Source: Deltaproteobacteria bacterium
GTDB lineage: Bacteria > Desulfobacterota > Binatia > UTPRO1
Direction of reading: 5' to 3'
NCBI GenBank assembly: GCA_020848745.1
Contig: JADLHM010000155.1
Location: 1-52,923, forward strand
DNA length: 52,923 bases
The notes below the pieces were generated by a model. The model saw only the letters and a list, made by a program, of their open reading frames with translations, made no database searches and was not told the origin of the DNA. Made by a program: the position numbers and the translations under genes. Positions 7,426 through 16,468 of this stretch are shown piece after piece. Position 1 is the stretch's first letter. Each line of letters opens with the position of its first letter.

Positions 7426-8499
7426 TCACGCCGGCTCACTCGTCAGGCCGTGCAGCGCGTGGCAGGCGTCCCCGAGCACGATGCGATAAGCGCGCGGCAC
7501 CGACGCGGCGAGCGCGTCGAGGTTGTGGACCGTGGTGATGCGCTGCACGACTTCGCCGAGCGCGCGCTCCGCGGTCGTACGCGCGGCGCGCTCCGCGTCC
7601 GACGGCGCGTAGATGCCCCAGCGCTCGGCGTACCGCAGGTTCTCGATCGAGTGGCCGAGGAACTGGAGCTTCGCGGCGTCGGCGTTCAACTGCTGCGCCG
7701 GGCTCGCGAGGGCCTGGTCGATCAGCGCCACCTCGGCGGCGAGGCGGAAGTACGTCGCCCGCGTAAGGTCACCGACGCGCCGGCGCAGGCTCTTCGCCTC
7801 GTACCCGTGCCGGAGGGCGTCGTAGAGCCCGTAGAGCACGTGGCTGCCGTTACAGGCGTAGGTCTGGAGCGTGCTCCGGCCGTACGCCTTCGTGCCGCGC
7901 ATCGCGGCGACGGTGTCGGCATAGCCGACCTCCGCCACCTGCGCCGCCGTCTCGACGAGCGCCGCCACGGTGAACGTCTGGCCGTCGGCGTTCGCGAAGC
8001 GGTCGGCCGACGGCGGCATCGCCCTGGTGAAGACGCTGAGCGTCCACGACAGCTCCGGACCCGCGATCGTCGGCGTGAAGAGCGCCCGCGCGCCGACGAG
8101 GAGGTCGTCGACGCCGATCGGGCCGCCCGCGGCGGCGAAGCGGCGCGCGGGCGGCACGCCGGTCGCGTCCATGATCTCGAGGAAGTGGTTCGGGTGCGCC
8201 TCGACGTTGATCGGAAACCCCACGTACGAGCGCTCGCCCTTGGGCGTGCGGGCGGCATAGCGCGCGATCACGGCGTCCAGGATGGGACCGGCGGAATTCT
8301 TCGCGTCGGGCCCGAGCGCGAGGACGACGTGCATCAGCACCCACGGATCGTCGCTCGCGAGCGCGCGCTGGGTGACGAGGCCGCGGAGCGCCTCGATCGT
8401 CCGGGCGGTGGCGGCGCCCGCCGCGCGCGGGCGCGACGCCGCGAGCGCCGCGGCGCCGGCGGCGAAGCCGAGGAATCGTCGTCGGGTCCATGCCATCAT
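7426..8499 (-). CDS. Tat-exported protein of unknown function
   Basis: This 357-residue protein begins MMAWTRRRFLGFAAGAAALAAS: a twin-arginine signal (RRRFLG) followed by an Ala-rich hydrophobic stretch, so it is probably exported folded and may carry a cofactor or metal. The mature part is mostly helical and has scattered His residues (VEAHPNHFLEIMD, CNGSHVLYGLYDALRHGYEAK, TTVHNLD, GDACHAL) that could bind metal. I do not recognise the family. It lies between GT2 genes, 12 bp after the upstream gene, and is followed by the palindromic element. Its location suggests an envelope or polysaccharide-related job, but nothing in the sequence proves that. Confidence 0.8.
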   Translation of the reverse strand: MMAWTRRRFLGFAAGAAALAASRPRAAGAATARTIEALRGLVTQRALASDDPWVLMHVVLALGPDAKNSAGPILDAVIARYAARTPKGERSYVGFPINVEAHPNHFLEIMDATGVPPARRFAAAGGPIGVDDLLVGARALFTPTIAGPELSWTLSVFTRAMPPSADRFANADGQTFTVAALVETAAQVAEVGYADTVAAMRGTKAYGRSTLQTYACNGSHVLYGLYDALRHGYEAKSLRRRVGDLTRATYFRLAAEVALIDQALASPAQQLNADAAKLQFLGHSIENLRYAERWGIYAPSDAERAARTTAERALGEVVQRITTVHNLDALAASVPRAYRIVLGDACHALHGLTSEPA

Positions 8500-8511
8500 C
8501 GGCGGATTCTC

Positions 8512-9642
8512 TCAGCCTTCGCGCGGCTCGGGAAGGCGGGCGTCGAGCTCCTCGATCCGGCCCTCGAGCTCGTCGATGAAGTCGCCGAGCCCGTCGGCGC
8601 CGGCGACGGTGGCGGCGCCGAACACGCGGGCCAGGTCGTGGACATGGACGACCCGTCGCTGGGCCGCCCAATACACGCGCCCGAAGGCGCTCGGACGGAA
8701 GGGCTCGCGGAAGAGCGGCAGGACGTCCCGGTCGGATCGCCGGCGCCGCGCTTGCACCGCGTCGCGAGCCGCTCGCAGCGCCGGAAGCCGCGCGTCGAAG
8801 GCGCGCCCGGCCTCCGCGAACGCCCCCGCCTCGGGACCGCGCGCGAGCCGCGCGCGTTCGGCGAGGAGCACGCGCGCCGCCGGCAGCACGACGTCGAGGC
8901 TCGCGTCTTCGTAGTTCTTGAAGCACGACGCGAGGGCGTTCCGTTCGAGGAGGAAGCGCCAGCGTCCGACATCCATGCTCGAACCGCGGTGACGGTGGTA
9001 CGCGACGGCCGTCGGCACGTAGAGCACGCGCTCGCCGAGCACCCAGAAACGCCATCCGAGGTCGACGTCCTCGAAGTAGGCAAAGTACTCCGCGTCGAAG
9101 CCGCCGGCCGCGAGGAAGCGAGCGCGATCGACCGCGAGCGCGCCGCCGCACCCGAAGAGCGCCGGCTCCGGTCGGGCCGCCGGGTCCGCGACGTACGGAC
9201 GCCCCCAGCCGCGGTGGCTGCCGTGACCGTGGAAGTTCATCGCCGCGCCCCCGAAGTCGACGCGCGCGCCGTCCCAGTCGAGCATGCAGCTTCCCGCCGC
9301 GGCGGCGTCCTCGGCGCGGAGCGCCTCGACGAGCCGGACGAGCCACGTCGACGCTACCCGACAGTCGTTGTTGAGGAACGCGACGACGTCGCCGGAAGCC
9401 GCCGTGGCCGCATCGTTCGCGGCCGCCGCGAAGCCGCGGTTCGCGTCGTGCGCGACGACGCGGACCGCGGGCCACTCGCGCCCGAGCCAGGCAACCGAGC
9501 CGTCGGTCGACCCGTTGTCGACGACCACGCACTCGAGGTCCATGCCGGGGTGCTCGAGCGCGAAGACCGACGGCAGGCAGGTCTCGAGGTGGTGGCGACC
9601 GTTCCAGTTGACGATCGCGACCGTGGCGACGCCCGCGCTCAT
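8512..9642 (-). CDS. Family 2 glycosyltransferase with a C-terminal helical extension
   Basis: This is a 376-residue protein. Residues 1-240 are a GT2 domain with VAIVNWNGRHHLETCL, VDNGSTDGSVAWL, ANRGFAAAAND, FLNNDCRV and the YFEDVDLGWRFW acceptor motif. The last 130 residues are charged and helical (ERARLARG, ARDAVQARRRRSD, DFIDELEGRIEELDARLPE) and end in a probable coiled coil that may drive oligomerisation or docking. It starts by an ATGA overlap (9639-9642) with the double methyltransferase. Rhamnosyltransferase-type chemistry is likely; the sugar is unknown. Confidence 0.87.
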   Translation of the reverse strand: MSAGVATVAIVNWNGRHHLETCLPSVFALEHPGMDLECVVVDNGSTDGSVAWLGREWPAVRVVAHDANRGFAAAANDAATAASGDVVAFLNNDCRVASTWLVRLVEALRAEDAAAAGSCMLDWDGARVDFGGAAMNFHGHGSHRGWGRPYVADPAARPEPALFGCGGALAVDRARFLAAGGFDAEYFAYFEDVDLGWRFWVLGERVLYVPTAVAYHRHRGSSMDVGRWRFLLERNALASCFKNYEDASLDVVLPAARVLLAERARLARGPEAGAFAEAGRAFDARLPALRAARDAVQARRRRSDRDVLPLFREPFRPSAFGRVYWAAQRRVVHVHDLARVFGAATVAGADGLGDFIDELEGRIEELDARLPEPREG

Positions 9643-11750
9643 GTCCGCTCGCCTCCGGCGAGCCGGCGGACGACCTTCCGGAACCCGCCGTAGACGCGAT
9701 AGGCCGGATGCGCCCGCACCCGCGCCGCGAAGCGCGCATCCTCGACGGCCCCGGCTGGGGGCGCCGGATCCGCGGTTGCCACGACGACCGGCTCCGCCGT
9801 GACGGGCTCGGGCGGCGGCGCCGGCGCCGCGGCGTTCGACGACGCCCCGGCCGCGAGCGTCAGGATCTCCGAGAGCGCGGTCGCGTCGCGCAGGCGACGC
9901 GCGGCGGCGTCCGTGCCCCCGTCGTCGGTGGCGAGCCGCCGCACGTCGCGACACCAGTCGGTCGCGCCCGTGAGGTCGACCACGAGGAGATGGCGATACG
10001 CCGGCTCGCGCCGATCGGCCACCTGGCCGTTGTAGCGCGCCTGCCCGCGCGCGTAGCGCTCGCCGAGGACCGGCTCGGCGAGCAGCAGGTTCGCGGCCTG
10101 CATGAGGCTCCAGTACGGCAGGTACCCGTTGGGCAGCGCGACGAGGCTCGCCCCCGCCTCCTCGAAGTAGGCGATGGTCGCCGAGAGGTCGGGATGACCG
10201 TGCGCCAGGTGCTCGCGGAGGAAATCGTGCGCGTAGCCGTGGCGGGCCTCGACGAGCGCGAACAGGAGCGCGTCGGCCTCCCGGACGCCGGGCGTCGCGA
10301 ACGGCGCGCCGAGCACGACGAAGCGCCGCGAGACGCGGCGCAGCTCGTCGAGGAGCAGCGTCCGCCCGTCCGGCGGCACGTGCTCGAGCACGTCCTGGCA
10401 GAGCACGAGATCGAAGCTCGCGTCCGCGAACGGCAGCGGCGGCTCCGCGACCGCGCGGTGATCGGGATGATCCGCGACCCGGACGTCGACGGCACACGTC
10501 GTGTCGTCGGGAAAGAAGTCGGCGAGCGTCGCGAAATGACCGTGCGCGCCGCCCATCACGCCGCCGACGTCCAGCACGCGCCGGGGCGACGTGCCGAGCC
10601 GCGCCGTCGCCGCGCGCGCGTGGTCGTAGCGTTGGTACATGTCGAAGGGCAGCCGGGCGAAGAGCTCGACCCGCGTGGCGGTCTCGGCCACCACCTCGAG
10701 TCGCCGTACGAGCAGCGGCGAGCTCGCCCGCAGGCGGAGCCCGTGTCCGCCTGCGGCGAGCGGCACGCTCGGCAGCTCGAGGGCACACGGCGCCTCGGCG
10801 AGCGGCGCGCGGCCGATCTCCTGGTCGCCGATCTGCGCCACGAGGTCGCCGGCGCGCTCGGCGCACGCCTCGACCCGCACGGTGACGCGGCAGGGCTCGC
10901 GCCCGGCGACCAGGAGATAGCAGAGGCCGTCGGCGGCGCCGCTCCACTGGGCGTCGGGCGCGTCGGGCTGCGGCGCCGCCACGAATCCCGCCCGCACCCG
11001 GACCGCGACCCGCGCCGCCGCGGAACCAGCGACCGTCCCGAGCGTCGACGCCGCTCCGAATCCCTCCGGGCGTAGCCCACCGGCGGGCGCGAGCCCCGCG
11101 GCGCCGGATCGCACGGCCGCGATCTCCAGATTGTAGGGCGCCTGGAAGAAGCGGAAGTCCACCGTGAACCCGAGTGCGAGCAATCGGTCGACCCAGTAGG
11201 ACGGCGGACGCTCCGAGTAATGCGTCTCCTCGTCGCCGCCGAAATACAGCGGATCGGGCGTCGCGCCGATGAGCGCCCCGCCGGGTTTCAGCACCCGGGC
11301 GATCTCGGCGAGCGCCGGCTCGGGCTCGTGCAGATGCTCGAGCACGTCGAACGCGCTCACCACGTCGAAGGCGCCGTCCGCGAACGGCAATCGATCCGCG
11401 AGCCCGCGCAGGACGCGCCCCGCGGCCGCCGGCGCCTCGTCGCGCGCGCGCGCGAGCGCATAGGCGCTCACGTCGACGCCGACCGCCGCGAAGCCGCCCG
11501 CACGCGCCTCGGCGACGAGGTAGCCGTAGGCGCACCCGAGATCGAGCCAGCGCGCGCCCGGCGCGTAGCGCGTCGCCAGGTGCGCCACCCAATGATACCA
11601 GCTCGCGTGCTCGCTCTCGTAGCCGGACGACGGGTATCCGCTGTTGACCCCGTGGTAGTAGCCCTCGTCGTAGAGGGCTCCGAGCGCGCGCGCGTCCAGG
11701 TCGGGCGCGGACGACATGATGCGCGCGCTCATAGCACGGCGCAAAATCAC
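9639..11750 (-). CDS. Double SAM-dependent methyltransferase with a central beta-rich domain
   Basis: This 703-residue protein has two class I methyltransferase domains. The first is at about 30-215 (motif I WLDLGCAYGY at 68-77; DVVSAFDVLEHLHEP; RVLKPGGALIGATPD). The second is at about 365-530 (VLDVGGVMGG at 392-401; FDLVLCQDVLEHVPPDG). Between them, about 245-355, is a beta-rich, probably carbohydrate-binding-like region. Bifunctional enzymes of this kind cap or decorate O-antigen chains. The start is the GTG in a GTGA overlap (11747-11750); ATGs at 11732 and 11717 are alternatives, and none has a clear ribosome site. The C-terminal 70 residues are Pro/Ala-rich with a basic tail. Substrate unknown. 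Confidence 0.85.
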   Translation of the reverse strand: MILRRAMSARIMSSAPDLDARALGALYDEGYYHGVNSGYPSSGYESEHASWYHWVAHLATRYAPGARWLDLGCAYGYLVAEARAGGFAAVGVDVSAYALARARDEAPAAAGRVLRGLADRLPFADGAFDVVSAFDVLEHLHEPEPALAEIARVLKPGGALIGATPDPLYFGGDEETHYSERPPSYWVDRLLALGFTVDFRFFQAPYNLEIAAVRSGAAGLAPAGGLRPEGFGAASTLGTVAGSAAARVAVRVRAGFVAAPQPDAPDAQWSGAADGLCYLLVAGREPCRVTVRVEACAERAGDLVAQIGDQEIGRAPLAEAPCALELPSVPLAAGGHGLRLRASSPLLVRRLEVVAETATRVELFARLPFDMYQRYDHARAATARLGTSPRRVLDVGGVMGGAHGHFATLADFFPDDTTCAVDVRVADHPDHRAVAEPPLPFADASFDLVLCQDVLEHVPPDGRTLLLDELRRVSRRFVVLGAPFATPGVREADALLFALVEARHGYAHDFLREHLAHGHPDLSATIAYFEEAGASLVALPNGYLPYWSLMQAANLLLAEPVLGERYARGQARYNGQVADRREPAYRHLLVVDLTGATDWCRDVRRLATDDGGTDAAARRLRDATALSEILTLAAGASSNAAAPAPPPEPVTAEPVVVATADPAPPAGAVEDARFAARVRAHPAYRVYGGFRKVVRRLAGGERT

Positions 11751-13606
11751 GGCGCAATTTTGCCGGCGTCACACGCCGGATCGGGGCGCTCGTAGAGATC
11801 GAGCTCACCCGCCGCGTCCGCCGACGCGTCGACGACGACGCGCGCGCGCCGCGGACCGTTCGCGAAGCAGAGCGCGCTCGCCGATCCCGCGGAGCCGCTC
11901 GGCCCGGCGTCCTCCCGCACCGTCACGGTGCCGCTCCCGACCGACGCGACGACGCGAACGCCGCCCGCGGGAACGTCGATCTCGCACGTCACCCGGCGCG
12001 GCAGCGACGTCGGACGCGCGATCGTACCGTCGCCGTAGCGGCGCGGGGCGGGCAGGACGCGGATCGGCACGGTCACCGGCGCCCCATCGTCCCCGCGGCA
12101 GGACTCGTACGCCACCGCGGGGCGGTAGCGCGCGACCCGCAGGGGCCCGAGGTCGACGAGCTCGAACCGTGGCGGCGCGACGACGGGCGCGCCGGGATCG
12201 TCGCGATACCAGAGCACGACGTGGCGTGGCGCCCTCGCCCCCCCGCTCGGCGGCGCCGCGCGCGCGAGCCAGAAGCCGTTGTCGCCGGTCGCGTCGTCGA
12301 ACGCCGGCCCGTGGACGCTCGCCCAGCGCGCAGGGAAGGCCGCGCCGTCGTCCGCCAGCAGCGCCGCGAGCTCGCGCTTCACTCCCATCGTGAGCAACCG
12401 ACCCGGCACGGGAGCGTCGCGGCCGCCGGCGCCGTCGAGAGTGAGCGCGGCCGGCGCGAGGGCGAGGTAGCCGTGGCGGGCGATCGTCGCGAGCCAGTCG
12501 GCGCTCCATCCGCCGAGGAGCGTCGACGCTCCGATGAGGACGGCGGCCGCCGCGCGTCCGAGCGTCGATCGCGCGTCGCCCGCGACCAGCAGGCCGGCCG
12601 CGAGCGCCGCGAGCGGCAGGAGCGCGTCGAGGTAGTAGTACCAGGCCTCGCCGGGAAGCAGGACGACCATGCCGAGCTGGCACGCGGTGACGACGGCGAG
12701 CACCGCGGCCGGCCGGTCGCCGCGGCGCGCGCGGAGGACGGCGCGCCCGATCCCGAGCCCCGCCGCCGTCGCGACGAGCACGGCGAGGCCGCGCGCGACG
12801 AGCGGCGCGGGAGCGGGCGCATCCGGCCACTGCCAGAAGGCCTCGGGCACGCGCCATTCCAGGCACCATGCCGCCACGAGCCGCGCGAGCACGTCGGGCG
12901 GCGGGCCGCGGCTCGGCAGGGTCGCCAGGCCGGCATCGCGCCCGGCGTTCGCGAGCGCGGCGTACGCGGCCGGAAATCCGGTCGCGATCCCGCCCATGAC
13001 GCCCGCCGCGAGCGCGGCGCGCGTCGGCCGGCGGGCGAGCACGAGCCCGGCCGCCGCCACGACCCATGCCGCCATCGCCAGATGGAGCTGCACGGCGAGC
13101 CCGAGCGTCGCCCCGACGAGCGCCAGGCGCGCCGGCGTCGCGGGCCCCGCGAGGAGGGCGACGAGCGCGAGCGCGACCGGCGGCAGCGCCGCGGGCGCCC
13201 AGGCCACACGCCCGTCGATGATCGCGACCCGCGACGTCGCGAGCACGGCGAGCGCCACGAGAGCCGGCCGCGCCCCCCACCAGCGCCGCGCGCAGAGCCA
13301 GGTCGCGACGAGCGTCGCGACGCCGAGACCGGCCGCGAAGCGATAGGCCGCGAGGGGCTCGTCGCTCGCGAGATGCGGTAGGGCCCAGACGTAGTGATAG
13401 AGCGCGCCGAGGCTCGTCACCCGGCGCATGGTCGGTCCGACGATCGGGAAGCCGCTTCCCGCCGCGACGTCGAGCGCCGTCTGGACGTCGCGCGCCTGGT
13501 CGACCCCGAACCAGCCGAGGTCGAGGCGCCAGCAGCGGAGCGCCGCGCCGAGCGCCAGGAGCGCGGCGGCGAGCGCGAGCTCCCCGCGCGTCGGGCGCGT
13601 GCTCAC
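11747..13606 (-). CDS. GT39/ArnT-like membrane glycosyltransferase (GT-C fold)
   Basis: This is a 619-residue polytopic membrane protein. Its N-terminus carries LGWFGVDQARDVQTALDVAAG after the first helix, the acidic first-periplasmic-loop motif typical of dolichol/undecaprenyl-phosphate-sugar-dependent GT-C enzymes. About nine to ten further hydrophobic segments follow to residue ~400. The last 200 residues are a soluble, probably periplasmic beta-rich domain. It should transfer a sugar from a polyprenyl-phosphate donor on the periplasmic face, to lipid A, glycan or protein. It starts at a GTG overlapping the upstream stop (GTGA, 13603-13606) and ends by GTGA with the methyltransferase. Confidence 0.8.
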   Translation of the reverse strand: MSTRPTRGELALAAALLALGAALRCWRLDLGWFGVDQARDVQTALDVAAGSGFPIVGPTMRRVTSLGALYHYVWALPHLASDEPLAAYRFAAGLGVATLVATWLCARRWWGARPALVALAVLATSRVAIIDGRVAWAPAALPPVALALVALLAGPATPARLALVGATLGLAVQLHLAMAAWVVAAAGLVLARRPTRAALAAGVMGGIATGFPAAYAALANAGRDAGLATLPSRGPPPDVLARLVAAWCLEWRVPEAFWQWPDAPAPAPLVARGLAVLVATAAGLGIGRAVLRARRGDRPAAVLAVVTACQLGMVVLLPGEAWYYYLDALLPLAALAAGLLVAGDARSTLGRAAAAVLIGASTLLGGWSADWLATIARHGYLALAPAALTLDGAGGRDAPVPGRLLTMGVKRELAALLADDGAAFPARWASVHGPAFDDATGDNGFWLARAAPPSGGARAPRHVVLWYRDDPGAPVVAPPRFELVDLGPLRVARYRPAVAYESCRGDDGAPVTVPIRVLPAPRRYGDGTIARPTSLPRRVTCEIDVPAGGVRVVASVGSGTVTVREDAGPSGSAGSASALCFANGPRRARVVVDASADAAGELDLYERPDPACDAGKIAP

Positions 13607-16413
13607 GCCGCCTCGCGTTCGGCGTGCAGCCGCGCGCCGATCCGAGCGTACGGCACGAGGAGCGCCGCGGCCAGCAGCGAGAGCGCGCCGCCGACGATCC
13701 ACGACGTCGGTCGGTACCGGAACGTCACGACATGGCGCCCCGCCGGCACCAGGACTCCGCGCAGCACGCCGTCGACCGTGTGCACGGTCGCAGCGCGGCC
13801 GTCGACGTCGGCGCGCCAGCCGGGATAGGCGAGGTCGGCGAGCACGAGGAGCGCCGGCGCCGGGCCGGCGGTCGCGACGGTCACCGAGCCGGGCGTCTCG
13901 CGCTCGATCGCCGTACCGGAATCGTCGTCGGCGCCGGCGGCGGGCGCGGTGCGCACCGCGAGGGCCGCGCTCAACGCCGCCGCGTCGGCCTTCGGTACGA
14001 GCGCGGTCGTGCGAAAGTCGAAACCGTCGCCGAGACGTCCGAGCGCCGCCTCCTCGCTCGCCGTCGGCTCGACGTTCCGGACCCGGAATGCCCGCGGCAG
14101 CGCGTTCGCGTTCTCGTAGACGACGGCGCCGACCAGCGGATCGCGAAACGCCTCGCGGAGCGCCGCGGCCTCGGCCGCGTGCCGGGTTCCGCGCTCCGCG
14201 CCGAGGCGCGCCTCGACCGCCGCGCCCGGGCCGAAGCCGAGATCGCCGAGCGCGACGACCGCCGGCGCGCCGTCGACGCTCGCGGCCGTCACGCGCACGC
14301 GCACGCGCCGCGCCTCGCCGGCGCGCCCGAGGGCGACGCGCTCCTCCTGCCACGCCTCGCCGGTCCCGAGGCGGCGCGGCGCGCCCGACGCGTCCGATGC
14401 GACGCCGTCGACGACCGTGCGCACCTCGACGGCGGAAGCGGCGCCGCGCACCAGCGCGCCGAACGCGAGCTCGCCCGCCTCCGTGACGGCCGTCACGTCG
14501 AGCGTGAACGGCGTCGGCACGCTGAACGCGAAGCGCTCCTCCCCGGCGGCGGCGATCGGTCCGATCGCGAGCGGGCCGCCCACGACCGCGAGGCGCGTCA
14601 GCCCCGCGAGCAGGCGCGCGGTGCGTTCCCGGCCGACCTGGCGCCGTACCCGGATCGCCAGATCGTCGACCACGAGCGGCCGGCGCGTCACGACCCAGCG
14701 CACGCCGGCGAGGTCGGCGGCGGGCGCCGTCGCCGCGAGCGGCACGTCGGGGTCGACCGTGAAGTGGATCACCCGGCCGCAGAAGCTCAGCAGGCGCGTG
14801 AAGAAGGCGTAGGTGGCGCCCGGCGTCAACACGTCGATCGACCGGACGTCCGCGAGCCCGGCCGCCACCGACGTGAGCGGCACCGCGAGGTCCGGATCGG
14901 CGACGATGCGGCCCGCTTCCGCGCCGCGCAGGAACGCGACGTACGGAGGCGCGCGGTACGGGTCGAGCCGCGGCGGATGGCGATGCGGCGCCGCCGCCCA
15001 GAGCTCGACGAGCGCGATCGCGGCGAGCACCCAGGCCGCGAGCCCGCGCCCGACGCGCCCGCCCCACCAGAACCCGACCGCGGCGCCGAGCGCCAACGAG
15101 AGGATCCCCGGGAGCGCGAGCGCCGCCGCATGCGTCGGCAGGGGCGCGCGCCACACGGCCGCTCCGGCGAGGGCGGCGAGCGCGAGCCAGGCGACGAGGA
15201 TCGCGCGGCGCGCCGAGCGGTCCTCGCAGCGTCCCGCGAGGAGCGCGTCGAACCCGATCGCGGCCGCGACCGCGACCGCGAACACGACCGTGAACGTGTA
15301 CTTCACGAACAGAATGCCCCGCAGCACCGGCAGGTGCACCGCGAGATCGCCGAACGCGCCGACGTTCCGCGCCAGCAGCGCGACCGCCCAGGCGGCGCAG
15401 CAGAGCGCCCCGTGGCGCATGGGCGCGGCCCGGGCCGCGACGCCGAGGGCCCCCAGCACGACCGCCGCGCCGCCGAGCGACGGGGTAAGCAGACCGTCGG
15501 CGAACGCCCGCCCCGGCGCCACGAAGAGCGCCGGCACCGCCAGGCTCGCGAGCGACGGCCACGGCACGACGAAGCCCGCGAGCTGCGAACGGCCGCCGAG
15601 CGTGAGTCCCGACGCGCGCGCCATCGACTCGAGCGCCGGCACCAGCAGGAACCCGGCGAGCCCGGCGGCGAGGACGAGACCCGCCGCCGTCGACGCGAGC
15701 GTCGCAATCCCCCGGCCGCCGCGGCGCCGTGGCGCGCGCACGAGCGCCCACGCCGTGGTGAACGCGACGCAGAGCAGGCTCGCCTGCAGCTTGCCCCCGA
15801 GCACCGAGCCGGCGGCGGCGAACGCGAGGAGTGTCCAGCCGCCGACGCGCCCCGCCCGGCCACGCTCGAAGCCGAGGAGCATGAGCGGCAGGAACACCTC
15901 GGTCGAGAGGGGATGGTGCGCGATCCACCCGAGCGGGTACCCGCCGTAGGCGACGAGCGCGGCACCGAGACACGCGGCGGCGGAAGCGAGACGGATCTCT
16001 CGCAGGAAGGCCCACGTGGCGCACGCGAGGAGGAGCAGCCGGGCCAGGTAGAAGAGATCGGCGTGGGTCGGGGACGGCCAGAGGTTCAGCGGCAGCTGCA
16101 GCGGATTCCCGGCGCCGGAGTTCAGGTTCGCGGCGAGCGGGCTGCCGAGGCCGCTCCCCGGGCTCCAGAGGGGGAGTTCGCCGGCGGCGAACCCCGCCCG
16201 CGCGAGGTACGGGCTCGGCTCGTCGACCCACGCGGCGCCCTCGACGTCGAGGAGGTGCGGCGGCGGCGCCGGATCGGGCGCGTCGAGGGGGCCCCGCGCA
16301 GTCAGCCCGGCCGTCGACGACGCGGCCGAGAGCGAGCGCCCGTCGAAGACGACGTCGGCGAAGAAGATCCCGTGCAGCACCAGGAACACGAGCAACGCCG
16401 GCGCGACCGACAC
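13603..16413 (-). CDS. YfhO-family membrane protein (putative GT-C glycosyltransferase)
   Basis: This 936-residue protein has about a dozen N-terminal membrane helices and a large soluble C-terminal region ending in LAYPGWRADVDGR, a 'GVLVPAGRHVVTFRYRP' stretch and a final helix. This ending ('ypGW.a.vDG...vpaGkH.V.f.Y.P') is the YfhO-family signature. Family members are thought to add sugars to membrane or wall polymers. The frame opens at 16503, which would overlap the upstream gene by 35 bp. The GTG at 16411-16413 is preferred because GGGAGGG lies about 8 nt upstream and the hydrophobic start (VSVAPALLVFLVLHG) follows directly. Confidence 0.82.
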   Translation of the reverse strand: MSVAPALLVFLVLHGIFFADVVFDGRSLSAASSTAGLTARGPLDAPDPAPPPHLLDVEGAAWVDEPSPYLARAGFAAGELPLWSPGSGLGSPLAANLNSGAGNPLQLPLNLWPSPTHADLFYLARLLLLACATWAFLREIRLASAAACLGAALVAYGGYPLGWIAHHPLSTEVFLPLMLLGFERGRAGRVGGWTLLAFAAAGSVLGGKLQASLLCVAFTTAWALVRAPRRRGGRGIATLASTAAGLVLAAGLAGFLLVPALESMARASGLTLGGRSQLAGFVVPWPSLASLAVPALFVAPGRAFADGLLTPSLGGAAVVLGALGVAARAAPMRHGALCCAAWAVALLARNVGAFGDLAVHLPVLRGILFVKYTFTVVFAVAVAAAIGFDALLAGRCEDRSARRAILVAWLALAALAGAAVWRAPLPTHAAALALPGILSLALGAAVGFWWGGRVGRGLAAWVLAAIALVELWAAAPHRHPPRLDPYRAPPYVAFLRGAEAGRIVADPDLAVPLTSVAAGLADVRSIDVLTPGATYAFFTRLLSFCGRVIHFTVDPDVPLAATAPAADLAGVRWVVTRRPLVVDDLAIRVRRQVGRERTARLLAGLTRLAVVGGPLAIGPIAAAGEERFAFSVPTPFTLDVTAVTEAGELAFGALVRGAASAVEVRTVVDGVASDASGAPRRLGTGEAWQEERVALGRAGEARRVRVRVTAASVDGAPAVVALGDLGFGPGAAVEARLGAERGTRHAAEAAALREAFRDPLVGAVVYENANALPRAFRVRNVEPTASEEAALGRLGDGFDFRTTALVPKADAAALSAALAVRTAPAAGADDDSGTAIERETPGSVTVATAGPAPALLVLADLAYPGWRADVDGRAATVHTVDGVLRGVLVPAGRHVVTFRYRPTSWIVGGALSLLAAALLVPYARIGARLHAEREAA

Positions 16414-16468
16414 GAATCCAGAGCCCTCCCCGCGGCGCCGCCGCACAGCCGCGGCCGCGCGGCGGCCT

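Noticed and set aside
6580-9693. 1037-codon plus-strand open frame
   Set aside because: Arg/Glu/Val-rich translation with no motif, fully antisense to two GT2 genes and the Tat protein; a high-GC shadow frame.
11747-16231. Single 1494-codon giant protein
   Set aside because: Sequence before the GTG at 13606 is an alternative-frame reading of the YfhO gene; the genuine protein starts there, with a GTGA overlap.
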